This document shows positions 11,701 to 17,857 of a stretch of 64,000 bases of DNA, one piece after another. Location of the stretch: contig CAZWDO010000017.1 in assembly GCA_964632485.1 (NCBI GenBank), positions 17,689 through 81,688 on the forward strand, in the 5' to 3' direction. The position numbers and the translations under genes are program-made. Within the stretch, counting starts at the first letter, position 1. Each line of letters begins with the position of its first letter. A model generated the notes under the pieces. That model was not told the origin of the DNA, did not search any database, and saw nothing but the letters and a program-made list of their open reading frames with translations. This DNA comes from CAZWDO01 sp964632485 [NCBI: uncultured bacterium]. GTDB taxonomy: Bacteria; JAGOEH01.

Positions 11701-12307
11701 TATCCTGGACGCCCAGAATGGCGGAGCTCCGGCAATTGCTCAGGCGCCGGTTGTTACGCTACGGGAAACAGCATTGCAAATGGAATGGCAGACCTGGCCT
11801 GCGGCGACTCGGCATGCGCGCTGGGGATTCTCTCCGGATAGCCTTATTTATACGCTTGATTTTAAGGATTTTAATTTCACTCATCGAGTCTTTATCAATC
11901 CTGACGTTTTAGATCATATTGTTTATTACCAGGTTAAGAACTGTACGCCTTCAACATGCGCGCCCTGGTCGGAAATCTATGCGTTTAATCCCACAGGAGT
12001 GAATGAGCCGGTGATGGACGCGGATTCAAGCCACGATTGGGTAAGCCGTGTCTATCCCAATCCGTTCAACCATGATTTAGGAATTGAATTATGGGTTAAG
12101 CGGCATCAACCAATAAAAATTGAGATTTATAATATGTTAGGACAAAAAATGGAAACTCTGATTCAAATGGAACTTTTCCCCTCAATTCATCGTATAATAT
12201 GGCAAGGTCGCGATAAATATGGATGCGATTTACCCAGTGGAATCTATTTTATACGGATTTCCGGCGTTACTCAGCAGGAAATTCATAAAGTGATGCGGGT
12301 AAGATAG
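2726..12307 (+). CDS. Giant secreted cadherin/CSPG-repeat adhesin-like protein with C-terminal sorting domain
   Basis: 3,193 residues. GTG start chosen because AGGAGG lies 8 bases upstream; a TTG six codons earlier overlaps that site. Order of parts: signal peptide (about 1-20); an N-terminal beta domain of about 220 residues; two cadherin/VCBS-like segments; seven copies of a 132-133 residue repeat beginning NDAPVNSVPGAQ (4310-4705 and 5045-7435); four CSPG/NG2-like repeats (4706-5044 and 7436-8512); two more cadherin-like units; an FN3-like unit; four roughly 95-residue Kre9/GPI-anchor-type beta repeats (about 9411-10549); a PKD domain (WDFGDGSS); about four FN3-like domains; and a final 85-residue FlgD-like/type IX secretion sorting domain starting YPNPFN and containing LPSGIYFIRI. 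The family is known for export across the outer membrane and cell-surface adhesion, often with calcium bound by Asp-rich turns. The ligand is unknown. The gene for a TPR/phosphatase protein follows 68 bases downstream. Confidence 0.88.
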   Translation: MRLKILCLILILIPSFIKAGYTILKTGDPGGPAFSWIDISATGTPLNIADDNAVNIVAPFAVPLWGNTATQLRVGNNGAILFDAVAGNIEFANLELSNALTPDNLVAVFWDDMDDAPGNVYYQSTGVAPNRQFVISWEGYSRFQAAGVGDFQVVFTENSSNILFQYLDVDFSNVAYDYGNSATVGLKRAGNMIQQVSYNSTAVLSNNLAVQFLYSNSAPVLNTGGSPKLSSIAEGILVGNNTGTKISSFISSIDPINMITDANGDDEGIAVYSVDEVNGAWSYSLNDGGSWTAVAPVAAGSALLLSADTQTRLRFQPSDADWTGSATFLFRAWDLTQGENGEKTDVSTNGGTTAYSSDFETGTITVINENDAPVLTNTGQPAWTAIDEDDAAQIGNTVAQIIAGLDAPQITDVDPGAVEGIAVVAVTNTNGQWQWTINGGSAWTNFSVSAPAANNARLLADDVLTRIRFYPDNNYNGAVTGNITFRAWDQTGAGVNGGAVDITVVGTSGITPFSANSVTSQSITVNAVNDPPVHSIPGAQSMNEEATLTFNAANSNLISVSDADAGGAAVQTSISATNGTLTLSGIVGLAFTVGDGAADAAMTFTGTIAAINTALDGISYTPTLNYFGAATLTLSTNDQGNTPAPAQQDDDQITINVQNVNDAPVLVTNLGLTVGESATGTITQALLQVTDVDNTAAQIAYTLSALPTHGQVRNNGAGLGIGGSFTQDDIDNSRVTFVNNGDEVANDQFTFTVSDGAGGSIGATVFAITVTLANDAPVNSVPGAQTTAEDTPLTFNVANSNLISISDDDAGGGDLQVVLSGANGVITLSGIAGLAFTVGDGAADAAMTFTGPLAAINTALDGLIFTPTPAFSGAGSIQINTDDQGNSGLGGAQSDLDNIAITISAVNDAPVNSVPGAQNINEDAPLTFNAGNGNLISIADGDAGAGVLLMNLTASNGTVTLSGIAGLIFSAGDGAADAAMTFTGALAAINIALDGLIFTPTSNFNGVAGLQITTNDQGNTGSGGAQSDVDNIVINVASLNDAPINSVPAAQVIDEDAVLTFNVANGNLISVSDIDIAAADLQIVLTATNGTLSLSGIGGLAFTVGDGADDATMTFTATQANVNTALAGMTFTPTSQFSGAANLQINSNDQGNTGAGGAQADIDNIVITVTTVNDPPVNSVPGVQTTNEDVPLTFNAGNGNLISISDADVAAGNLQITLTGGSGTVTLSGIVGLAFTTGDGADDVLMTFTGTLANINTSLDGLIFAPATNFNGGATLTILTNDQGNTGPDGAKTDQDIISITVNAQNDAPVNNIPAAQVTDEDTPLTFSSAVGNTIYITDDAGSNPAQLALTATNGVLTLNGVSGLTFTVGDGSADAAMTFTGTLANINTAINGLVFTPTAEYNGAANLQISTDDQGNTGVGGALTDVDNVAITVTAVNDAPINSAPGTQSVNEDASLTFNAANSNLISVSDIDAAAGDMQITLTAVNGTLTLSGIAGLAFTVGDGAADATMTFTATLVNANLALDGLVFVPTPDFYGSATLTLLASDQGNTGSGGVKTDQDLISMTVNGQNDGPALAINLPLTLDEGEMGIITNGQLLCTDIDTDSAHLIYSLATAVTHGILLKSSPSAISLVNGGNSGHLARAAVNDTLGAGDSFTQEDINFSRIHYYHDGTETITDFFQFTVSDGVVTLPAAQFDFLINLRNDLPVLAALDTLIVSEGGSGTLTQADLEVIDEESAANQIQFTLAESPDYGELRLNAAALGVGQQFTQNNINSGGVSYQHDGSETLGDTFRFTVNDGDGGTMASTAFSLVIMPVNDLPVLITNDTLFMNEGDTATINQTLLRSDDVDHTAAQLTYTISTLPTAGQIWVNGQALTLNGTFTQAQLNSGAVEYVHIQQAVLADQFTFTLRDGAGAAIAATQLNVRIYAVHDPPWADNMTVTLLEDHLYNGVLIAGDEENQPLFYRVAINGAKGTFTITDSTQPQFVYTPQFNANGEDSVYFQVNDGVSNSKTAKIVIMIYAVNDKPLFTAGDSILRIEDCGVQMIADWATAISSGAANEASQSISFELLGDGGDLFSQEPFIDETGTLSFNPALNQSGSATWQIVLNDDGGTLNGGVASSDTSQLTITILAVDDPPSFNTAPIPADQARSVSLLPILDWLAEDPEGDAILYDLYFGSENPPPLLATNLTQSRYELSNLQYGSTYFWQVVAKTATANTVSSLWQFVTQYRLEIMSPEEGEIIAGGSSYQIYWQSNSPQIDSVGIAYSVDHGAHFLTIIDGYPNSGHYEWTVPGVNSDECMLKIWKHNELDVYGYSGLFAVRANWFELIQPVNGDLYNTASSQTIKLHCVGLQRDFSFFLTGNGGESWVPLTINQLSKLSVIDTFSFTWLVPSLVSNQCRIRGVYNPNPSIIDESDGWFSIRDGQNLTLIEPNGGEILAGGEPDTIRWVSQGAIERVHLAFSIDNGQQYQWIHQNVSNIGRYSWNVPDIDAAECRVKVIQADDQSVWDISDETFQIARKLIQFTAPLGGAYSSGDTIRVAWQASPVIELLNLYFSADGGYQWQNIVSNKNAATGFYIYTLPDTITAQACFRAQSVRYPATLAQSALFSISRLSHPISKIIRPSADTTIVVGTTIQFEGLEMSLEGVSYRWDFGDGSSSELLNPTHLFSVEGIFRILHWYELDGVEFKADTLWVTVQNPAENYPLYFWNQPQSQLFGRNVWFYWQTNQPGTARLYYGSSPTQLNSSIVLDENDWRHSTIIRSPATGKYYFKVMAENQFQSIYSTLDSFSIAQNAAPDFHTPFLISMEIHPRRNSCALIAEFNEPVRTTLHYGADPNQLISAQAGQTYLYRHLFYIDNLASGQQYYYKILMSDINDNQALYPADAVLAKTGESVPATGFATINEADSAPPQFTLPPLIFWRYLNRLGLAWGCNEPVYFRLSLYQQEQLIRYYRDDQYFSMERILFLEGLGSGLTYRLNLELIDQEGNRTSYNIPSVILDAQNGGAPAIAQAPVVTLRETALQMEWQTWPAATRHARWGFSPDSLIYTLDFKDFNFTHRVFINPDVLDHIVYYQVKNCTPSTCAPWSEIYAFNPTGVNEPVMDADSSHDWVSRVYPNPFNHDLGIELWVKRHQPIKIEIYNMLGQKMETLIQMELFPSIHRIIWQGRDKYGCDLPSGIYFIRISGVTQQEIHKVMRVR
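4310..7435 (+). repeat. Seven copies of a 396/399-bp coding repeat (copy 1 separated by a 339-bp unit)
   Basis: Copies begin at 4310, 5045, 5444, 5843, 6242, 6641 and 7037. Five are exactly 399 bases and two (4310 and 7037) are 396. Each encodes ND.PVNSVPGAQ..NEDxPLTFN, then a GTLTLSGI.GLAFTVGDGA core and TNDQGNTG near the end. Copy 1 is followed by a 339-base CSPG-like unit (4706-5044). The repeats are GC-rich compared with the gene's 3' end. Confidence 0.92.
7436..8512 (+). repeat. Three CSPG/NG2-like coding repeats
   Basis: Units start at 7436, 7835 and 8174. The last two are exactly 339 bases, as is the related unit at 4706-5044. The unit at 7436 is 399 bases, which fits the same module with a 20-residue insertion around SPSAISLVNGGNSGHLAR. 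Shared motifs are GT.TQ..L...D.D..A.Q..YT and the FTQ..IN...V.Y.H.G.E stretch typical of CSPG repeats. Confidence 0.8.
9411..10549 (+). repeat. Four approximately 95-residue Kre9/GPI-anchor-type beta repeats
   Basis: Four diverged units share the pattern P.GGE...GG...I.W.S, then a YS.D.G.....I segment and YSWNVP followed by C. The third (EPNGGEILAGGEPDTIRW) is closest to the known consensus; the second is the most diverged. They sit between the cadherin/CSPG region and the PKD domain. Confidence 0.65.
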
Positions 12308-12375
12308 CGTCGTTGGCCGCTTATTTTTTGCAGTTCAGCGCTATGTAACGGTTTGATTTAAACAAGGAGACGACT

Positions 12376-14850
12376 TTGCAGCGGTTTTTTTACGTTTTCT
12401 TTTTTGGTTTGATTTCAGTCGGTTTTGCCTGGCAACCGCTGGATAGTCTGAAGCTTGCCGTAAATCAAGCTCAAACCGATTCCCTACGTATGCAAGCCTT
12501 GGGTCATCTCTATCAATTGTATTTCGATCGACAATTGTACTGGGATGCCAACCAGACTGCGAATGAAATGTTGGAGATCGCCGAGAACACTCAATCGTTA
12601 CCCGATAAGGCTCGCGCCTGGGAATCCTTGAGCAATGCGCTGGCGAATATGTTTGATATAAAAAACGCTATTTATTTCGCGGACTTAAGCCTTCAAGCCT
12701 GGCGATCGCTACCCGATACATTGGCCATGGTTCGGGTTTATAGCTTGATAGCCCGTTGTATGCATATTGATCCCCGGTCACTTGATTTATGTCTTCCTTA
12801 TCTAAAACAATATGAACAATTGGGATTAAACAGTTCCGATAGTTTGCTGAAAGCCAGCATGAAATTTGAATTAGCCCGGCATCTCATTTTTTTTGACATG
12901 AATAAATCGTTGACCTATTTCTATGAATCTCTATCATATTTTAGAAACTCGGGACAATATAAAACATTAGTGCAGATGCTTATTATGGGCATACAGATTT
13001 CATGGCATCAGGGCGATTCTTTAAATGCTGACCGCTATCTTCGAGAATATCGGCAAACTCTGAATGAGATCAGCGATACAACCGTTATTCTGAATAGTTT
13101 ATTCCATTTAAGTGAAGCCTACTCTAATATAACACGCTATGCCGAAGGCATTTCTGTATGTGATGAAATCTTTCAAAAGTATCGCCCGGATGATTTGTCA
13201 TTGAAACTCAGGGGGGATGTCTATGGCAACATGGGATTCATCTATCATACGCTTGAAAACTTTACTACTGCCAAGCAATATTATCAGGAAGCCATAAATT
13301 CTTTTGAGGCTGCCAATTACCCGGTCGATGTCGCCACTTTTAAAAATAATCTCGGATTGCTATACTCTGAAATAAACCAGCCCGACAGCGCTTTCACTTA
13401 TCTTTTTGATGCTCTTGATCTTATGGGGAAAAATCATAATGGGTTCGGTATCTATAACACGATTAATAGTATTGGTACGGTCTATTATAATCTTGAAGAG
13501 TTTGAGCAGGCTCTTGAATACTATAAGAAAGCCATGAAATTGGAAGAATTGGCTCCCCATCATACGTTTACCCGAATCTTTAAAATTGATGTGGGAAAAA
13601 CCTATTATCAAATGGGGGAAAAAGATAAAGCCCTGAAATATCTGGAGTCCGGAATCCAACGTATGCCGTTTGATAACGCCAACCGTCAGTATCTACTCAC
13701 AGCTTATGATTTATTATCAAAAATTTATAAAGAACGCAAGGATATAGCTCAGTCCCTTTATTTTCTGGAACACTATTCCCTTTTAAAGGATTCCCTGAAT
13801 CAGGCTGAGCGTTCGGAAATTTTAGTTAAAATGAGTAATCGCGAGGAATTAGCCACGAAAGAAGCTGAGATTGAATTATTGAAAAAAGAGAAATTAATCC
13901 AAAGCCTGGCGCTGGGCCGGCGCCAATCGATGATTTATACCGCAGGAATTTTGTTAGCGTTGATTTCAGGGCTGGTATTGTTGATCGCCAACCGGTACCG
14001 GTTGAAAAACGAGGCCCACAAGAAATTAATTGTCATGAATAATAGAATACATGAACAAAACACCAAGATCATGAACGATTTGGAATTAGCCAAAAAACTC
14101 CAGTTCTCCCTCTTGCCAAAAAATTACCCATTGATTGACGGCATCAATTTTTTTGGACGTTTAATCCCCTCTGAAAGCCTTAGCGGTGATTTCTATGATG
14201 TTTTCCCGATTGATGACAACCACATTGGTTTCTATATTTTGGATGTTTGCGGGCATGGCGTTTCTTCTGCGTTGATCACTGTTTTTGTGCGTGATTTTTT
14301 CGAAACGTTGAAGGATACTCCGCAAATGTTGAAACATCCCGATGACGTGTTGCAACGCCTGAACCAGAAAATGCTGGATGCTCGCTTTGAAAATGAACAT
14401 TTTCGCTGGTATCTCACGATGTGTTACGGATTTTTCAATATTAAAGAGTCCGTGTTTACTTACTCATCAGCGGCGCATAACTCTGTTTATCATATTCGCA
14501 ACCATGATGGAATTAAAATTAATAATATTTCCAGTCCCAATTTTGCTATTGGCTGGTTTCCCTATGCCGAATATCCTGTTAATCAGATTCATCTGCAGGC
14601 TTCTGATAAAATTTTAATGTTGACCGATGGTGTTATCGAAGCAGAACGCAGTGAAACCGATGAACAGTTTGGCGCTGAGCGGCTCTTTGAATCAATAACT
14701 CAATCATTGCAGGAAATGAAGAAAAGGAATCTGGAAACTGATTATTTATTGGAACGCTTGCGTAAAGATGTGACGGTTTTTTCGGGTAAAGAGCAACCCT
14801 CCGATGATATTACCATGTTTTTGATGGAGTTGGAGGATATCCATTTATAA
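12376..14850 (+). CDS. Periplasmic TPR sensor with cytoplasmic SpoIIE-type (PP2C) serine phosphatase
   Basis: 824 residues from a TTG start with AAGGAGA five bases upstream. A signal-like hydrophobic N-terminus (about 1-19) is followed by tandem tetratricopeptide repeats to about residue 460, a short charged coiled coil (about 480-515), one membrane segment (about 519-541) and a phosphatase domain (about 570-824). The phosphatase shows SLLPKNYP, SGDFYD, DVCGHGVSSAL, LTDGVIEA and SDDITMF, the metal-binding and core motifs of the SpoIIE/RsbU PP2C group. This layout suggests a periplasmic TPR region that senses a signal and a cytoplasmic domain that dephosphorylates a partner, usually an anti-sigma-factor antagonist. 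No such partner gene is nearby. It lies 68 bases after the giant protein with no obvious terminator between, so the two may be co-transcribed. Confidence 0.88.
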   Translation: MQRFFYVFFFGLISVGFAWQPLDSLKLAVNQAQTDSLRMQALGHLYQLYFDRQLYWDANQTANEMLEIAENTQSLPDKARAWESLSNALANMFDIKNAIYFADLSLQAWRSLPDTLAMVRVYSLIARCMHIDPRSLDLCLPYLKQYEQLGLNSSDSLLKASMKFELARHLIFFDMNKSLTYFYESLSYFRNSGQYKTLVQMLIMGIQISWHQGDSLNADRYLREYRQTLNEISDTTVILNSLFHLSEAYSNITRYAEGISVCDEIFQKYRPDDLSLKLRGDVYGNMGFIYHTLENFTTAKQYYQEAINSFEAANYPVDVATFKNNLGLLYSEINQPDSAFTYLFDALDLMGKNHNGFGIYNTINSIGTVYYNLEEFEQALEYYKKAMKLEELAPHHTFTRIFKIDVGKTYYQMGEKDKALKYLESGIQRMPFDNANRQYLLTAYDLLSKIYKERKDIAQSLYFLEHYSLLKDSLNQAERSEILVKMSNREELATKEAEIELLKKEKLIQSLALGRRQSMIYTAGILLALISGLVLLIANRYRLKNEAHKKLIVMNNRIHEQNTKIMNDLELAKKLQFSLLPKNYPLIDGINFFGRLIPSESLSGDFYDVFPIDDNHIGFYILDVCGHGVSSALITVFVRDFFETLKDTPQMLKHPDDVLQRLNQKMLDARFENEHFRWYLTMCYGFFNIKESVFTYSSAAHNSVYHIRNHDGIKINNISSPNFAIGWFPYAEYPVNQIHLQASDKILMLTDGVIEAERSETDEQFGAERLFESITQSLQEMKKRNLETDYLLERLRKDVTVFSGKEQPSDDITMFLMELEDIHL

Positions 14851-14859
14851 CGAATTGAA

Positions 14860-15888
14860 TTATCGTGTGGGCAGAATTTCACCCCGATTGGATATAGTTA
14901 ATCCCGATTCAGGAATTTTAGCTGACAATTCTTGCAGCAATTCAATCGTGTAGAAGGTTGAGTCATATACCGGGACTCCTTTTTCCGCTCCCAGTTTTTT
15001 TTGTTTCATCGGTACAATATTTCCATTTTGAAATTTCCCTTCATGGTCGATAGTGAGGTTCAAAATCAGGGTATATTGATTGAATCCGCTGGTATTGAAT
15101 GATCCGTGCGTCAGGAAATTACCCAGTGAAAAGGCGATCAAGCGGTTTTTATAGAGTTTGATACCGCGTACTACATGCGGGCCATGTCCTAAAATCAGAT
15201 CCGCGCCGGAATCGATGGCGCGATGGCAAAAACGGTAAAAATTTCCGCGGTTCTCTCCAACCATCGTTTCATTCGCATCGGCAATATAGCGGGCCTTGCT
15301 GCCCTCACCCCCGCCATGCGCGCTGATAATCACGACCCGTCCTTTTTGCTTTTCTTGCTGAATCATTTCCAATAGCAGGTTTTCATCGTAAAGATAACTG
15401 AGATGTTGCTGCCGCCAACTGATGCCAAATAAACTGAGGGGAATGCCGTTAATGGTCACTGTATCGATCGTTTTTCCCGAGCCAATTGGCAAGATGCCAA
15501 CCTGCGTCAATAATCGTCGACTCTCTTCCAATCCTTTGACTCCGAAATCGGTACTATGGTTGTTGGCAAGTGTCATTACGTTAAATCCCAATGTCTTAAG
15601 AATCTCGGCATAGCGGGGGGGGATGCGGAAAGCATAACTTTTTCCGGCAATCAATTTCTTTGAACAGGTGGTGGATGATGTTAGTGGGCCTTCCAGATTC
15701 CCCATCACCAGATGCGGATTGCCTTCTTTCAGCAAAGGCCCCAAATGGCTCAAATCTGCCTCGGGTAGTTCCGAATGATAATCACTGTGCGGCATTACGT
15801 CACCCGTTGCCTGTATTCTGAGTGTGTTGGCTTTTAGTGTGTAATAATTTAATGATACCAGCGTTAGCAGGATTATAATTCGCAGCAT
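14860..15888 (-). CDS. CapA-like (PGA_cap) metallophosphatase-fold capsule protein
   Basis: 342 residues. The ATG at 15888 is chosen over one two codons upstream because CAGGAG sits at a proper distance only for the second. An N-terminal signal peptide (ending near LKANT) is followed by a PGA_cap/CapA domain: ATGDVMPH, GNLEGPLT, LANNHSTDFG, ISAHGGGEG and LGHGPHVVRG...FSLGNF, the conserved calcineurin-like metal-binding motifs of this family. Family members are linked to poly-gamma-glutamate capsule or related surface polymer synthesis and lie outside the cytoplasmic membrane. No pgsB or pgsC-like genes are nearby. The neighbouring DUF2279, glycosyltransferase and Wzi-like genes fit a surface-polysaccharide role but are on the other strand. 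Convergent with the phosphatase gene, 9 bases between stops. Confidence 0.85.
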   Translation of the reverse strand: MLRIIILLTLVSLNYYTLKANTLRIQATGDVMPHSDYHSELPEADLSHLGPLLKEGNPHLVMGNLEGPLTSSTTCSKKLIAGKSYAFRIPPRYAEILKTLGFNVMTLANNHSTDFGVKGLEESRRLLTQVGILPIGSGKTIDTVTINGIPLSLFGISWRQQHLSYLYDENLLLEMIQQEKQKGRVVIISAHGGGEGSKARYIADANETMVGENRGNFYRFCHRAIDSGADLILGHGPHVVRGIKLYKNRLIAFSLGNFLTHGSFNTSGFNQYTLILNLTIDHEGKFQNGNIVPMKQKKLGAEKGVPVYDSTFYTIELLQELSAKIPESGLTISNRGEILPTR

Positions 15889-15940
15889 CAGCATCTCCTG
15901 ATTATATGGGTTTAATGGGGTTTGGTTTCACTCGATACAT

Positions 15941-15968
15941 AATATAGCGAAATTAATTAAAAATGCAA
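15941..15968 (-). promoter_or_regulatory. Sigma-70 promoter for the CapA-like gene
   Basis: Minus strand TTGCAT (15968-15963), 16 bases, TATATT (15946-15941). The same TTGCAT-16-TATATT arrangement occurs before the second giant gene at 38417. Confidence 0.55.
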
Positions 15969-16117
15969 GAAAAATCATGAATTTCGCAAATTTTAGCTTT
16001 ATCCTCTACAAAATCTATTGATAATGAACTGTAAATTAATTGAGGAATATCGCCCATATCCCGAGTCTCTTGAAACAACAATCCTCAAATCGAATAGACT
16101 AAATATAAAGAAAAGCC

Positions 16118-16147
16118 TTGACTTTAAGAGGTTTTTTTTTATATTTA
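16118..16147 (+). promoter_or_regulatory. Possible sigma-70 promoter for the DUF2279 gene
   Basis: TTGACT (16118-16123), 18 bases including a T run, TATTTA (16142-16147), about 90 bases before the start at 16239. Confidence 0.45.
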
Positions 16148-16238
16148 CGCTTATGAACATATTGATGAATTCAGAATGAGGACTTTAGAGAATGAATGAG
16201 GAATGAATGAACAATAGGTCAATGGCGGCAGGCGCTCG

Positions 16239-17117
16239 ATGACGCGTATTATTTTTTACGCTGTTTTACTTGGAATTTTAAGTGTTGTGGGCGATTGTCT
16301 TTATGCGCTTGATCTATCTGAGAACTTTTTGGAGGAACCCCGTCGTAAGGTGAATTACAAGATATTGGGAGGTTTGGGGAGTATCTATGTTGGGACCGCA
16401 GTCGGTATCCATATATATCAGGCCGATGCCTGGTGGAGTGGACAGCGGACGTCGTTCCATTTCCAGAATGACTGGGAATATGCGCTTTGGCAGGATAAGC
16501 TGGGGCACATGTATGCCGCTTATTTGACTCAACATATTTGCAGCGGTTGGTTTGAGGCCGCCGGAGTTTCGCCGGTCCGCACTCTTTGGACCTCGGCGCT
16601 ATTAGCTTTTGCTTTTGAAACTTGGATTGAGATTGAAGACGGATTCGGCCCCCAATGGGGATTTAGCCCGGGGGATTTTACAGCCAATACGGTGGGCGCT
16701 TTTTTACCCGTAGTTCAATATTATGCGCCGGCGCTATCGTATTTTATGTACAAAATCAGCTATTATCCCAAGAATTTTGGCAAAGATATGGGTGGGGGAC
16801 ATAAACCAATTGTCAGCGATGATTATGAAGGACAAAAATATTGGATTGCGCCCCGCATCCACCCGTTATTACCTGCAAGCTGGCAGGATGATTTGCCTCC
16901 CTGGCTGACAGTGGCTGTGGGAACAAGTGTCAGTGATTTGGACGGTTCTGGCGGCGGTCACCGCGATTGGTATCTGGCCTTGGATTTAGATGTGGAAGCT
17001 ATCCCTTTGAAAGGACCTGTATGGAATTATATCAAACGCACGTTCAACAAAATTCATCTGCCCCTGCCAGGGGTGCGCTTGACTCGCAAGAAAGCATTTT
17101 CCCTTTTTTGCTATTAA
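16239..17117 (+). CDS. DUF2279 (YfiM-like) family protein
   Basis: 292 residues with an N-terminal signal peptide or anchor (about 1-23). The middle carries the conserved pattern of the DUF2279/YfiM family: WQDKLGHMYAAY, then a glycine/alanine hydrophobic stretch, and EIEDGFGPQWGFSPGDFTAN with acidic residues likely to face a polar pocket. The function of this family is not established. Start ATG has only a weak GGCAGG site. The glycosyltransferase and Wzi-like genes follow at once on the same strand, so a link to the cell envelope or surface polymers is inferred from position alone. Confidence 0.75.
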   Translation: MTRIIFYAVLLGILSVVGDCLYALDLSENFLEEPRRKVNYKILGGLGSIYVGTAVGIHIYQADAWWSGQRTSFHFQNDWEYALWQDKLGHMYAAYLTQHICSGWFEAAGVSPVRTLWTSALLAFAFETWIEIEDGFGPQWGFSPGDFTANTVGAFLPVVQYYAPALSYFMYKISYYPKNFGKDMGGGHKPIVSDDYEGQKYWIAPRIHPLLPASWQDDLPPWLTVAVGTSVSDLDGSGGGHRDWYLALDLDVEAIPLKGPVWNYIKRTFNKIHLPLPGVRLTRKKAFSLFCY

Positions 17118-17128
17118 ATCCCCTCACC

Positions 17129-17857
17129 GTGCGTTATAGTCTCATCATTCCCACTCTGAACGAAGAAAAACTTCTGCCGGGACTACTTAACCAAATTTGT
17201 CAAATTGAATATCAAAAAAAGTATTTGTATGAAGTGATTATTGCCGATGGGGGGAGTACGGATAATACGTTGACTTTGGCCCGCGAATTCCCTTGTTTTA
17301 TCTCCTCCGATTGCGATACGGGTTCCCAAAATATTGCCAAAGGGCGCAATCAGGGCGCATCTTCCGCCCGCGGGGAAATTCTTATTTTCCTCAATGCGGA
17401 TGTCCGTATGCCCGATGTTGATCATTTTTTTACTGTTTTTAATCGTGAGTTCTATCAATCTCCTTCCGGAGCCATGACCTGCCGGGTAGAAGTATTCCCG
17501 GATGAACGGAAATGGAGCGATACCTTGTTCCATGCCTTTTATAATCAATATTTTTATATGCTCAATCGATGTGGAGTTGGGATGGGACGGGGAGAATGCC
17601 AGATTGTCCGCCGCTCGGTTTTTGAGGAAGTCGGTGGTTATAACGATAATCTGGCCGCCGGTGAGGATTTTGATCTTTTTCGTCGAATTCGTCGCCACTA
17701 TCCGGTCTATTTTTGTAAAAAACTGGTAATTTTTGAATCACCCCGGCGCTATCGCCATTATGGCTACTGGAAAGTCGCCTGGCAATGGACAAAAAATGCC
17801 CTTTCAGTCATGTTGCGAAACCGATCCTATTCCAATGAGTGGGAACCGATTCGCTAA
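17129..17857 (+). CDS. Family 2 glycosyltransferase
   Basis: About 242 residues from GTG 17129. The catalytic GT-A domain starts almost at once: SLIIPTLNEE (nucleotide-binding first strand), IIADGGSTDNT (donor site), FLNADVRMP (DXD-like motif) and later AGEDFDLFRRI (the ED general-base motif). This sugar-nucleotide-dependent enzyme most likely acts at the cytoplasmic face in polysaccharide or glycolipid synthesis. There is no long membrane segment, only a C-terminal amphipathic stretch with WQWTKN. The start is uncertain: the frame is open far upstream into the DUF2279 gene, no good ribosome site is seen, and GTG 17129 is chosen because the conserved domain begins there and it is 11 bases after the previous stop. 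It overlaps the next gene by 23 bases. Confidence 0.85.
   Translation: MRYSLIIPTLNEEKLLPGLLNQICQIEYQKKYLYEVIIADGGSTDNTLTLAREFPCFISSDCDTGSQNIAKGRNQGASSARGEILIFLNADVRMPDVDHFFTVFNREFYQSPSGAMTCRVEVFPDERKWSDTLFHAFYNQYFYMLNRCGVGMGRGECQIVRRSVFEEVGGYNDNLAAGEDFDLFRRIRRHYPVYFCKKLVIFESPRRYRHYGYWKVAWQWTKNALSVMLRNRSYSNEWEPIR

Larger units (their letters stand above)
15889..16238. other. Intergenic region between divergent surface-polysaccharide genes
   Basis: 350 AT-rich bases. It contains a minus-strand promoter for the CapA-like gene, a plus-strand promoter-like site at 16118-16147, and a short GAATGA-rich stretch (about 16174-16211). No other feature is seen. Confidence 0.6.

Noticed and set aside
16967-17128. 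Longer start for the glycosyltransferase inside the DUF2279 gene
   Set aside because: The extra residues overlap the conserved end of DUF2279 in another frame and show no domain; the GT-A fold begins right after GTG 17129.
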